Shown: in pieces, positions 1-7,199 of the stretch
How positions within the stretch are numbered: position 1 is the first letter of the stretch
Layout: every line of letters starts with the position of its first letter
Assembly (NCBI GenBank): GCA_026770575.1
Contig: MU657197.1
Coordinates: 404,754 to 421,584, forward strand
DNA: 16,831 bases
Origin: Pelagophyceae sp. CCMP2097
Lineage: Eukaryota > Sar > Pelagophyceae
Direction: 5' to 3'
Program-made: the position numbers and the translations under genes
The notes under the pieces: generated by a model
The model's database searches: none
Told to the model about the DNA's origin: nothing
What the model saw: only the letters and a program-made list of their open reading frames with translations

Positions 1-84
1 CACGAGGCAGTCGCCGGCCTGCAGCTGCCCTCCGAAGAGGGCGCCGCACGCCGCCTTGACGGAAGCGGCGGGGTCAACTTCCAT
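1..84 (-). CDS. 5' end of an unidentified protein gene, partial
   Basis: Reading the minus strand from the ATG at 84-82 gives 28 codons with no stop that run off the left edge. The peptide begins MEVDPAASVKAACGALFGG. Third positions are strongly G/C (GCC, GTC, AAG, GCG, CTC, CTG), as in the firm genes of this window, while the DNA just upstream (85-400) is much more AT-rich, as expected for a promoter or 5' leader. I do not recognise the family from 28 residues. It could also be an internal piece of a longer first exon. The call rests only on codon use and the abrupt change in composition. Confidence 0.4.
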   Translation of the reverse strand, partial: MEVDPAASVKAACGALFGGQLQAGDCLV

Positions 85-745
85 GCCGACCCGCCCGGAA
101 AACGGACAAGTCGGAAAAAAACGCTTTAAAAAAACATAAGCTTGAAGCTGGGGACTTTAGAAAGTCCGCGCAGCCATGAATATTGCATTGCGCCGTTTTT
201 TGACAAAAGTATTGCGTCCTTCGACTGGAGCTTCCGGCGCCCGCGCAAGCACCCCCAGGAAAAGTCCGCGAGACCGCTACTTTCACGATTGGCCATCTCT
301 TGCAAAAGTTACAGCCGATTTTACACATACGGAGCTATAAACACACACCATATTTTCCTCAAATAGAGAGAAGAAACGCCCGTTTTTTTTGAAAAAATAC
401 GGGTCAACTGAAGCTTTTTAAGAACCTTCCCGCGGAATTTAGGCAAGGTATTCCAGAGGTTGCTCGACGTAGTCGCCTTACAAACGGCCTTACGCGCCCA
501 TCGGCGGCGGGTGAACAAAAATCGGAGGTGTCCTTGGGTGTTAACGGCCGTCGCCAAAGTCGCCAAATCAATTTTCTCGGCCCATATAAGACGAGCCAAA
601 GTTCACCCTCCGGCGCTGGAGGCGTCTCGGCGCCCCGCATACGACCCCAGCAACTATACCTCCAAAGACCTTCTCAAATTTCCGCAAAAAAAAACGCAGT
701 TTCATGCCCGAACCAGCTTGTAATTCACTGGAAGGTTGATGCATC
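85..745. other. Intergenic, no gene seen
   Basis: Reading frames here are short and have no coding-like codon bias. The stretch contains AT-rich runs (for example 113-135 and 380-400) and one copy of the motif TTAAGAACC at 418-426 that recurs near 2160-2330. If the 1-84 gene is real, its promoter lies in the left part of this stretch. No RNA gene was recognised. Confidence 0.5.
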
Positions 746-780
746 GGAAATGGCTGGGAACAGTATAATCCAGCGCTTAT
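746..780 (+). repeat. Fragment of the inverted-repeat family, displaced copy
   Basis: This piece, containing TGGCTGGGAACAGTA, matches the reverse complement of 4673-4714. In the right-hand copy it lies directly inside the inner end of the long inverted arm. On the left it lies outside the outer end of the arm, so the order of the two modules differs between the two sides. Confidence 0.6.
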
Positions 781-853
781 GAGGCAACGGAACAATTTGA
801 CTTACAAAATTGTAGAGTAAAAGTCAATTAAAGAACCGGCTACGAGGGTAATC

Positions 854-1398
854 GGCGATGAAACCAGTCTCAAGTGACGCAAAGTTTTGGCTCTCGGAGG
901 CCGCCCGCGGGCGTGGGCGTGGTCGCTATGGGCTTCCCTACCCCCCAGGGTGTCCGTGAAATGATCAGCCGCGTGGAGGGCGCCTTGCAAGGGCGCGAAC
1001 AAGCGCTTCCCCCAATATAATGGACTCGATAAAATCTGTATTTGCCTTCTTACCTTGATTTTGACTTATTTTGCCTCCTCTATCGGAAAGGTTCGGGCCC
1101 GGCTGGCAATCGGAGGACCACAGGGATCGAAATTCTGGCTATGTGATGGGGTGGGTCCGTACGTACTGGGGTGGTATATGACCGATCCTATACGATTGCC
1201 GCGAGTGGCGCTTCAGACGAGCCAAAACAGACGTTCAGATTTTTAGTTTGAGCGTTTTTAACAAACAATTTCTATAGGATCGGGCATCATGGGACTCAGC
1301 GCGGCGTCCTCTACCACCCCCAACAAGAGCAAAACAGCCTCCGAAGAATGCTGCGATTGCCAGAAAGTCCCTGGTGTTAAGAGCGATACCCCTTGTAC
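854..1398 (+). repeat. Left arm of a long inverted repeat
   Basis: About 545 bp match the reverse complement of 4716-5263 almost end to end, at roughly 85-90% identity by eye. Shared landmarks in order are CTCAAGTGACGCAAAGTT, GAGGGCGCCTTGCAAGGGCG, GGTTCGGGCCCGGCTGGCAA, GATCGAAATTCTGGCTATGT, AAAACAGACGTTCAGATT, GAGCGTTTTTAACAAACAAT, CATCATGGGACTCAGCGCG and GCGATACCCCTT. The outer boundary is GGCGAT at 854 and matching stops just beyond it. The two arms enclose about 3.3 kb containing the gag-like ORF. The arms carry no recognisable transposase or tRNA and read as non-coding, so this is a dispersed repeat in head-to-head arrangement or long terminal inverted repeats of a composite element. Confidence 0.85.
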
Positions 1399-2161
1399 TA
1401 CATGTGAGGCATGAGGGGGATTATTTATATTCCGGGAAGAGATATCAGACTGGGGTTGCGCCAAGAGCGTGGTCGAGGGGCCCTGCGCAGGACCGAGTAG
1501 TCAGCCACCCCGGAGGGCTTCGACTATTCTGCCTCACTGCCGGGTGCTTCCCACTCGCCAGGCAACGAGGGGGCCAGTCCGTATGGTCTCTCGGTGGCTA
1601 ATTTCCAGGGCGAACGGCTAATTTTCGCACGTCGAAGCGTGCGCTAGCCGGCCAGGCATACCAGCACATTGTGGGTCCGCTCTGGGCATTGCCGGGGGTT
1701 TGGGGTGGGGTGTTGTGCGCGGTGGAGAGGAGGAAGTAGTGCCCGCCGCGTCAGTTTCTAGAACGGGTGCAGGCCGACGACGAGGCCCGGCTGCGGGCCC
1801 GGCTGCGGGCCCAGCTGCGGGCCCTGCTGCGGGCCCGGCTGCGGGCCCGGCTGCGGGCCCGGCTGCGGGCCCGGCTGCGGGCAGCGCCGGGTCCGCACGA
1901 CGCCGCCTGGCGGCATGGGCACGAGCGGGTCCAGGCGGTGCAGGTCTAGGCCGAACGCCGGGTCCGCGTTGCGACATGTAGTAAGCGGAAAAAAATCAGC
2001 GGCCCGGCGACGCCGTTGTTTGCGGTTTTGACGCTGCCAGGGGGCGCGTCTGGGTCCCCTCCACCCACCCTTGGATCAGGTGTTTTTTCACCCCCAAATC
2101 ATGGCGTCCGCGGAGGACCTCAGTGAGAAATTTAGCATAGGCATAGTCCGGACAAACCATC
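1399..2161. other. Non-coding stretch between repeat arm and gag-like ORF
   Basis: Apart from the 12-bp minisatellite at 1784-1879 I see no gene or RNA. The open frames across 1618-1981 on both strands exist because the 12-bp unit has no stop codon in any frame, so they are not evidence of coding. Confidence 0.5.
1784..1879. repeat. 12-bp minisatellite, 8 units
   Basis: Eight head-to-tail units of GGCCCGGCTGCG fill exactly 96 bp. Unit 3 carries an A and unit 4 a T at the sixth base; the other units are identical. A partial, decayed unit follows (GGCAGCGCC). In one frame it reads as Gly-Pro-Ala-Ala repeats and in another as Arg-Ala-Arg-Leu. The near-identity of the units suggests recent expansion. 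Confidence 0.95.
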
Positions 2162-2328
2162 GGTTCTTAAAAAAACGCCGGTCAGATTAAGAACCGGGCC
2201 CCTGGAGCCGGATAATATCCCAATAAGTGATTTAATGGATTTTAAATGGGTCTTATAAATGCCTTATTGAGATATTGAACGTCTTTTGTCGATTCTTTCG
2301 CCGGTTCTTAAATTAACCAGGTTCTTAA
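2162..2328. repeat. Cluster of TTAAGAACC motifs around an AT-rich hairpin
   Basis: The 9-mer TTAAGAACC occurs exactly at 2187-2195 (plus) and as GGTTCTTAA at 2162-2170, 2303-2311 and 2320-2328; a further plus copy lies at 418-426. Between them 2214-2227 and 2263-2276 form an inverted pair (13 of 14 match, AATATCYCAATAAG). The same 14-mer recurs at 11337-11350. The cluster lies just upstream of the gag-like ORF and its primer-binding-site candidate, so it may belong to a 5' LTR or leader. No LTR boundary could be fixed. Confidence 0.5.
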
Positions 2329-2432
2329 ATTGCGTGGATCCTCACTTGCATTTAGCCAACGGACCGATCCTTTCCGGAATGTCCGTCCCATTCTAACTCG
2401 CCTATTATCTAATCAAGCCAGTGGCTATCTCT

Positions 2433-2446
2433 GGTTATGGGTCTAT
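2433..2446 (+). promoter_or_regulatory. Candidate Copia-type half-tRNA primer-binding site
   Basis: GGTTATGGGTCTA matches the complement of the anticodon stem-loop of initiator tRNA-Met (the loop CCCATAA reads TTATGGG here). Drosophila copia primes from this internal half-tRNA site rather than from the tRNA 3' end. The site lies 50 bp upstream of the ATG of the gag-like ORF, which is the expected place. The core of nine bases is exact; the bases beyond it diverge. No duplicated LTR was found, so this is a supported guess rather than a firm site. Confidence 0.5.
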
Positions 2447-2482
2447 CATTACCACTGCTCTGATACGCAGTACTTTGCATCG

Positions 2483-3742
2483 ATGGCGACGCCGCCATCA
2501 TTCGATCAGACGCCTTTGTCGCCGCTCCCGCCGAGCCCGCTGCAGACGCCACGCAAACTTGAATTTGGCCGCCAGTCGAAGTATGACACGCTCGAGAAGA
2601 ACTTTCAGCGCGTGTTGTCGGCCGTTAACCCCTTCGACCCTAGCGGCGACGTGGACAGAGACGCACGCGACTTAGCGCGCCTATTGCAGTACATTGCCGA
2701 CAACACGTCCGCATTCGCTGACGAAATGAGCCACTTCTGTTTTGTATCTTCGGACTCGGGCGCGTCGCAGCTGCTTATGCGAGTTCTACGCCAAGTGATG
2801 AAGGGCGCCGCGCGCCACGCCGTCGACGCCGCAGCGGATGCGCCGACGGCCCTCGCGGAGCTCAACATGCGCTACAAGGAAGAAGCGCCTTCCAAGAAGC
2901 TCTACAACCTCAACGTCTCGAACTTCAAGTCGCACCACAACCTGCACTCCGAGCACATTTACCTCGTCGGCATCGCGCAACCGTCTGCTGACGACGCGCG
3001 CAGCACTTTTGTCGACGCAATTTCGCCGGAAAGGGCTGGTTCAGCGTACAAGTCTCTGCATCTTCGCTGGACGCTCGACAAGGCGATTTCGCTGATTAAT
3101 CTTTACCGCGAGCTTGACGTGTTTTGCCGGACGTCGGGCATTTTGTCGACGGCTTCTCCGCCAGCGGGTGTAAAAGCCGTTGCAGCTCAAAACGAGCCAG
3201 CGTCGGCGGTCCAGGAACACGATTTACCGATATGCTCTGCGTGCGGCGGCGTGGGACACAAGGAGCTGCCTTGGTGCGGCCGACACGCTTGCCCATCGTT
3301 ATCCAGCGACGTCGTTTTATTATGTTCGTTTTGCAAGCAGATTGGCCACCGACCCATGAATTGTCGCATTCAGCAGCGGCTCGGCGTCGAGGGCTCAACG
3401 GCTGTAAACTCGCGCATCTCTCTACGAGACGTCGAAAAAATGGTTCAGTATGCGTCGCAACCTTTTCGACCTCAGCCGCGGGATCCGAACCGAGACTCGC
3501 GACAGCCGCGGGACTCGAACAGGGACTCGCGACCACCACGGGACATGAACAGGTCTGGGGGCAGAGGGTTTCACAACACTGCTAATGCGAACGTCGCAAA
3601 GACGTATACTGTCGGCGCGGCAGCGTCGGTGCCGTCTTCTTCGGAGCCGACGCAGGCGTTGCATTTGCGGCCGAACTATTTTGTTTTTGTTTTTTTTGCG
3701 GCCGACCAGATTCGAACCTGTGACCAAAAACTTCTTCTATGA
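2483..3742 (+). CDS. Gag-like protein with two CCHC zinc knuckles (Copia-like retrotransposon remnant)
   Basis: The frame is open from 2330, but I place the start at the ATG at 2483, which has a favourable context (ATCGATGG) and opens a Pro-rich N-terminus; this gives 419 residues. A helical central part of about 200 residues is followed by two zinc knuckles: CSACGGVGHKELPWC (CX2CX4HX5C, one residue longer than usual) and CSFCKQIGHRPMNC (canonical CX2CX4HX4C). An Arg/Asp/Pro-rich tail with repeated PRDSNRDSR follows, a likely nucleic-acid-binding region. Gag packages element RNA in virus-like particles. No protease, integrase, reverse transcriptase or RNase H follows, so the element is truncated or a stand-alone gag. 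The last ~25 codons read into a T-rich tract and a tRNA-like T-arm, so the true C-terminus may have been lost. The half-tRNA site upstream points to Copia; the knuckles alone would also fit other gag types. Confidence 0.75.
   Translation: MATPPSFDQTPLSPLPPSPLQTPRKLEFGRQSKYDTLEKNFQRVLSAVNPFDPSGDVDRDARDLARLLQYIADNTSAFADEMSHFCFVSSDSGASQLLMRVLRQVMKGAARHAVDAAADAPTALAELNMRYKEEAPSKKLYNLNVSNFKSHHNLHSEHIYLVGIAQPSADDARSTFVDAISPERAGSAYKSLHLRWTLDKAISLINLYRELDVFCRTSGILSTASPPAGVKAVAAQNEPASAVQEHDLPICSACGGVGHKELPWCGRHACPSLSSDVVLLCSFCKQIGHRPMNCRIQQRLGVEGSTAVNSRISLRDVEKMVQYASQPFRPQPRDPNRDSRQPRDSNRDSRPPRDMNRSGGRGFHNTANANVAKTYTVGAAASVPSSSEPTQALHLRPNYFVFVFFAADQIRTCDQKLLL
3698..3725 (-). other. tRNA T-arm-like fragment (B-box)
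   Basis: On the minus strand this reads GGTCACAGGTTCGAATCTGG followed by TCGGCCGC, closely resembling the variable loop, T-arm and 3' acceptor strand of a tRNA. The T-loop TTCGAAT is intact and four of five T-stem pairs form. An A-box-like stretch (AGGTCGAGCAGG) lies about 50 nt upstream on the same strand. The 5' acceptor strand GCGGCCG is not where it should be and no anticodon arm folds, so this is a tRNA remnant or tRNA-derived retroposon end, not a working tRNA. It is followed by an A-rich run on the minus strand. The 11-mer TTTGCGGCCGA occurs at 3664-3674 and 3695-3705, flanking the T-rich tract. Confidence 0.45.
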
Positions 3743-4672
3743 TAATTCCAATGAGGCTCCTGCTCGACCTCCACTCCCAATTTTAGCAATCGCATCAACC
3801 ACCAATCGCTGAATCGGCCGAGTTGCTGCCCTTTTCTTCCCAAAGGTGGAACCTCGCGGATTTACCCGTGGACAGTCGGACAGACAGACAGACGGACAGA
3901 CAAAATTGCCCCTGGTAATCCATCGATCAAAGGACCCGAAGGGCCCTTGCCGTAAACTGGCGTTGATTAAACGGCAAGGAGTCAATTGAGGCAAACTGTT
4001 TGATGGAGTCGACGCGTCTCGACGCGAGCTTTCACGATCCGCCAACTTTAGCTCCGCGGGCGGGGTCCGCGCTGAGATACTCGCGCCCAAAGTTTAACGG
4101 AATGTCGTTTTAAATTTTGGCAATTTGACTTTCGAACATGCGTGCAGTACTTAAGATTTGATATGAACCTCCCGAGGCTCGATTATCGGGCGCAGCGAGC
4201 CAAGTTTCGCCCAAACGAACGCGCAAAAGTGGGGCTGCCGAGCCTCGGCCCGACGGCCTTCCCCGAGCCGGCAGGCGAGGTCTGACGGCGGCGCGCGCAC
4301 GCGCGGTACGTCCCGGCCGCAGAACCGGCTTCTTATCGGATGCCACTGACCGCATCGCGAAGTAAGAGCGCTTCAGGCGAGACCATTTTCGGACACACCG
4401 AAAACAGCCCGCGCGCCTCCAGGGGAAAGGAGGCTCGCGGTTCCGGGGTAAAGGCGCCGTGGCGCGTCCGTCGCGACACTCCTGATCCCAGGGGACGTCG
4501 GTGCGCGGCTGGGCGGTGCCTCCAAGTTCGGAGTTTGAGAGCAAAAGCGGAGTTCGATCCGTTAACCGGAGCTAAGTCCGTTAAGGCTTTTTAAATGAGC
4601 GGCCTAAAATTTATTCAGCGACTTCGGCTTGCTGCGCTCGAAAAGCGCGTCTACCACTATCAGGATAGGAAT
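3743..4672. other. Non-coding stretch downstream of gag-like ORF
   Basis: No coding-like frame was found on either strand. No polymerase, integrase or LTR copy could be recognised, although this is where the rest of a Copia-type element would be expected. The GACA microsatellite lies inside. Confidence 0.5.
3879..3902. repeat. GACA microsatellite
   Basis: A short imperfect run of (GACA)n, interrupted once by GACG, lies in non-coding DNA downstream of the gag-like ORF. Confidence 0.85.
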
Positions 4673-4715
4673 CCTAAGCGTTGTATTCTACTGTTCCCAG
4701 CCACATCTCTTTCCT

Positions 4716-5263
4716 ACAAAAGGGGTATCGCCAGTGACGCCGAAGAATTTCTGGCAATCGCAGTTTTCGTCGGTTGGAGTTTGGCTCTGTTGGGAGTGAT
4801 AGGGGACGTCGCGCTGAGTCCCATGATGCCCGGTCCCCCAGAAATTGTTTGTTAAAAACGCTCAAACTAAGAATCTGAACGTCTGTTTTGGCTCATCTGA
4901 AGCGACACTCGCGGCAATCCTAGAGGACCGGTCATATACCACCCCAGTGCGTATGGACCCATCCCGTCACATAGCCAGAATTTCGATCCCTGCGGTCCTG
5001 CGATTGCCAGCCGGGCCCGAACCTTCGCAATACGGAGGCAAAATTAGTTCAAAATCAAGGTAAAGAGGCAAATAAAGATTTTATCAAGTCCAAAATATTG
5101 GGGGAAACGCTTGTTCACGCCCTTGCAAGGCGCCCTCCTCGAGGCTGATCATGTCACGGACATCCCGGGGGCAGGGGGGGGCATAGCGACCACGACCAAC
5201 CCAACCCCGCAGGCGGCCTCTGAGAGGCACAACTTTGCGTCACTTGAGGTCGGCTTTATCGCC
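4716..5263 (-). repeat. Right arm of the long inverted repeat
   Basis: This is the reverse-complement partner of 854-1398. It differs by scattered substitutions and small indels, including a longer G-run near 5170. The inner end (AAAGGGGTATCGC) corresponds to the inner end of the left arm. Next to it, 4673-4714 continues into a module that on the left side is found outside the arm at 746-780. Divergence between the arms argues against a very recent inversion duplication. Confidence 0.85.
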
Positions 5264-5316
5264 TTGCCTTGCGGAATTGTTTAGCGATTAAACCTCGCTG
5301 TCGAGTCCTCACTTGG

Positions 5317-5340
5317 GCGGTCGAGCCATCCCTGGCCGTC
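5317..5340 (+). repeat. 24-bp dispersed repeat, copy 1
   Basis: GCGGTCGAGCCATCCCTGGC and the following four bases GTC(C/T)-context are shared, in direct orientation, with 11556-11579; both copies are also preceded within 15-20 bp by TCCTCACT. It is probably the edge of a dispersed repeat family. Confidence 0.7.
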
Positions 5341-5489
5341 TCCGATACCCCTTGTAACACCAAAAAGGGCCGCAATAGGAAAACGCGGTATTTTGAGAGT
5401 ATTTGTGGAGTATTTTAGGGCATTTTCATGGTAAGGGGCTGCGTAGAGGGTCGACTTGCGGTTTGGTAGCGACGAGAAGCCAGACGGAC

Positions 5490-5792
5490 TCAATGCTGAG
5501 AGCAATGCACCAAATCGAAGGTAGCGAGGCGATCTGGGACCCAAAACATCGGAAAGGCGTCGACGTCCCTGCCCGCGCGTCGCCGCCGCGCGTCCTCTTC
5601 GGCCGCGCCGTGCGCCGACAAAGGCCACAGAGGCTGCAGCAGGTACGGCGCGAGGCCCAGGCCGTCCACGTCCGACATGGCGGCCGGGACGGCCTCGATT
5701 CGGCTCGAGACGTTTCCATCGAAAGACGTGCGCGCCCGTCTCTGTAAAAGTCGGCCGCCAAGAGCGGCACGGGCCGGCCCGGCCGCCTCCAT
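5490..5792 (-). CDS. Hypothetical short protein or exon
   Basis: From an ATG at 5792 the minus strand is open for 100 codons and ends at a TGA. The stretch after the second Met (5678), beginning MSDVDGLGLAPYLLQP, has strongly G/C-ending codons (GTG, GAC, GGC, CTG, CTC, GCG), unlike the other two minus frames there. The family is not recognised. No partner exon was found, and overlapping open frames exist on both strands because the region is GC-rich. It could be a gene fragment stranded among repeats. Confidence 0.3.
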   Translation of the reverse strand: MEAAGPARAALGGRLLQRRARTSFDGNVSSRIEAVPAAMSDVDGLGLAPYLLQPLWPLSAHGAAEEDARRRRAGRDVDAFPMFWVPDRLATFDLVHCSQH

Positions 5793-6013
5793 GGGTCCAC
5801 CGGCGGTTGCCCGCGGGCCAGAAGCGTCGATAAAAGAGACCGAACACGCCGAACACGCCGAGCTGAAATCGCGCACTTCGACGGGCTATACCATCAAACG
5901 CGCCGTCCCAAAACCCCGCTCCTGCTCTAGGCTTGTAGAGCGCGCCACGGGCTTTCGAACGCCCCGCTCGCGACCCGAATCCGACGCGTATGTCGGGAGA
6001 TATGCCCAAAGGC

Positions 6014-6076
6014 CTCATCATGCCACCGTCACGGCGTGATACTACTAGGAATTCCTACTAGTACTAGTATGATGAG
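6014..6076. repeat. Palindromic cluster
   Basis: An outer pair CTCATCAT (6014-6021) and ATGATGAG (6069-6076) encloses the perfect palindrome TAGGAATTCCTA (6046-6057) and the palindrome ACTAGTACTAGT immediately after it. A small footprint of a mobile-element end or excision site is possible. Confidence 0.6.
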
Positions 6077-6389
6077 TCCGATCGCTTAAATGCAGTTTTG
6101 TAAAGCTTTATTTTGTGTGGTAGGGTAGTTTGGGGCGTAGAATCGCGTGACGAGCTTAATTTTTTCATTCGGCCGCGTCTAGGTCATTTTGAGGTCGGCA
6201 TCACTTCAGAGGTGGCGCCCACGAAGAAACTGACGAGCCAGGCGGATCCGCAGTCAAAAACTGTGTCGATAATGCACAAGAATCCCCAGCCGCTGCCCCT
6301 CTCCCCGCCGCCTGCGGTGTCGTCGAAAGGTGTTATTATTGAAAACGACGTACATTTTAGCTTTTTGTTTTCCTCTTCTGTAAAGAGGC

Positions 6390-6442
6390 AAATCGGCGGA
6401 TTCGGGGAGATCAGGTCCTGATCGCCTCGAATCCGTCGATTT
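6390..6442. repeat. 26-bp imperfect inverted repeat (cruciform)
   Basis: The arms 6390-6415 and 6417-6442 match at about 22 of 26 positions around a single central base; the inner seven (GATCAGG / CCTGATC) are perfect. It would form a stable hairpin in RNA or a cruciform in DNA. There is no T-run after it. Confidence 0.8.
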
Positions 6443-6466
6443 GCTCCTTCTCCGACATCAGAAAAA

Positions 6467-6508
6467 AGCTCGAAAAGCTCGTTAACTAGCTCGAAAAGCT
6501 CGTTAACT
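6467..6508. repeat. Two tandem 21-bp units
   Basis: AGCTCGAAAAGCTCGTTAAC plus T occurs twice in perfect direct tandem (6467-6487 and 6488-6508). Each unit contains GTTAAC and inner AGCTCG copies. Confidence 0.9.
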
Positions 6509-6866
6509 AGCTTTTTAAAACGACAAGAGAACAAGGTGCCCCCGGCTCCGGCGGAGGACTAAGTATTACTAAGTCGTGTTCCAGGTGTCAACGTGTTGCA
6601 TGCACCAGCTCTGGGAGAAGCAGCGATGCTGGGGGGAGGCTCCTTGTCCTCGGCCGCCCGAGTCTGGAGTCTGTGCCGAAGAAGCGTTGGGCCTTCGGCG
6701 TTGATAGCCTTTTAGAAGGGACCTCACGGTTTGGTCCGTAGAATCTCAATCGACCTCCCAGGAGCTCGTTGGAGTCGTTTGCTTCAAATCCACCCTGGGG
6801 GTTCTACACCGGAGGGGTCGATCTCAATGAACCTCGAAACGACTGCTTCCAGGCTTGTTTACGGTT

Positions 6867-7019
6867 TTATCGTCCAACGAGTTCTCGAAACGCCTTTGGT
6901 AGTGCGTCCTCGGCCTCGTACCAGTCTGAGTACATGAGCAGCGCGTGCGCCACGAGCCGCGCGCGGTCCGACTGCGAAGGCGACTGGGCGTCGGCGGCCA
7001 TGCGGTCGAAGTCGAAAAC
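6867..7019 (-). CDS. Terminal exon or gene fragment, possibly the last exon of the PhyH-like gene
   Basis: The minus strand has a 50-codon frame ending in TAA (6869-6867). It starts right after an acceptor-like TTGGATGTAG, and the frame is closed just upstream by that same TAG. The peptide starts VFDFDRMAADAQSPSQSD and ends YEAEDALPKAFRELVGR; its codons are G/C-ending, as in the neighbouring firm exons. Helical, hydrophobic segments such as RLVAHALLMYSDWY resemble the C-terminal helices that follow the catalytic Arg in PhyH-like proteins. It lies downstream of the PhyH-like exons on the same strand, separated by the 12-bp array, so it may be their last exon. The joining donor was not found: the phases of obvious donors in the preceding exon do not fit, so membership is inference. 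Confidence 0.5.
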   Translation of the reverse strand, partial: VFDFDRMAADAQSPSQSDRARLVAHALLMYSDWYEAEDALPKAFRELVGR

Positions 7020-7199
7020 CTACATCCAATAGGTCAATATCAAGCACCCACAGTCTCGAAAACGTCCCATGCGACATTCGAAGCACACCCGCGCCATGCC
7101 GGCCACGATTCGAAAAGTCGCCCCCCCCCCCTCGCCAAAGGATATGCCCGCGACGCTATAACCGCCCGAGCCGCGGCGCCCAGAAAGGCTGCATGGGAC

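Larger units (their letters stand above)
5793..6866. other. Intergenic with palindromes, no firm gene
   Basis: Open frames at 6113-6421 (plus) and 6184-6534 (minus) overlap each other; the plus frame has no upstream ATG and neither resembles a known family. The notable contents are the palindromic cluster at 6014-6076, the imperfect cruciform at 6390-6442 and the tandem 21-mers at 6467-6508. Confidence 0.5.

Noticed and set aside
1618..1981. Gly-Pro-Ala-Ala or Arg-Leu repeat protein over the minisatellite
   Set aside because: All frames are open through the unit; the flanks lack coding bias and there is no support for one frame.
4545..4580. T-loop-like GAGTTCGATCC
   Set aside because: The flanking bases do not form a T-stem and no other tRNA arm is found.
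854..5263. The two arms as LTRs of the gag-like element
   Set aside because: The arms are inverted relative to each other, whereas LTRs are direct repeats; the primer-binding-site candidate is not next to an arm.
5281..6021. 246-codon minus-strand open frame
   Set aside because: Arg/Gly-rich with no family likeness and poor codon bias; it overlaps a frame with better bias (5490-5792) and runs into repeat sequence.
6060..6095. Hammerhead-ribozyme-like string TATGATGAGTCC
   Set aside because: The core CUGAUGA is not matched and no GAAA partner strand or cleavage-site stem is present.
6113..6421. 102-codon plus-strand open frame
   Set aside because: It starts at TTG with no upstream ATG, overlaps an equally open minus frame, and its 3' end is formed by the cruciform repeat.
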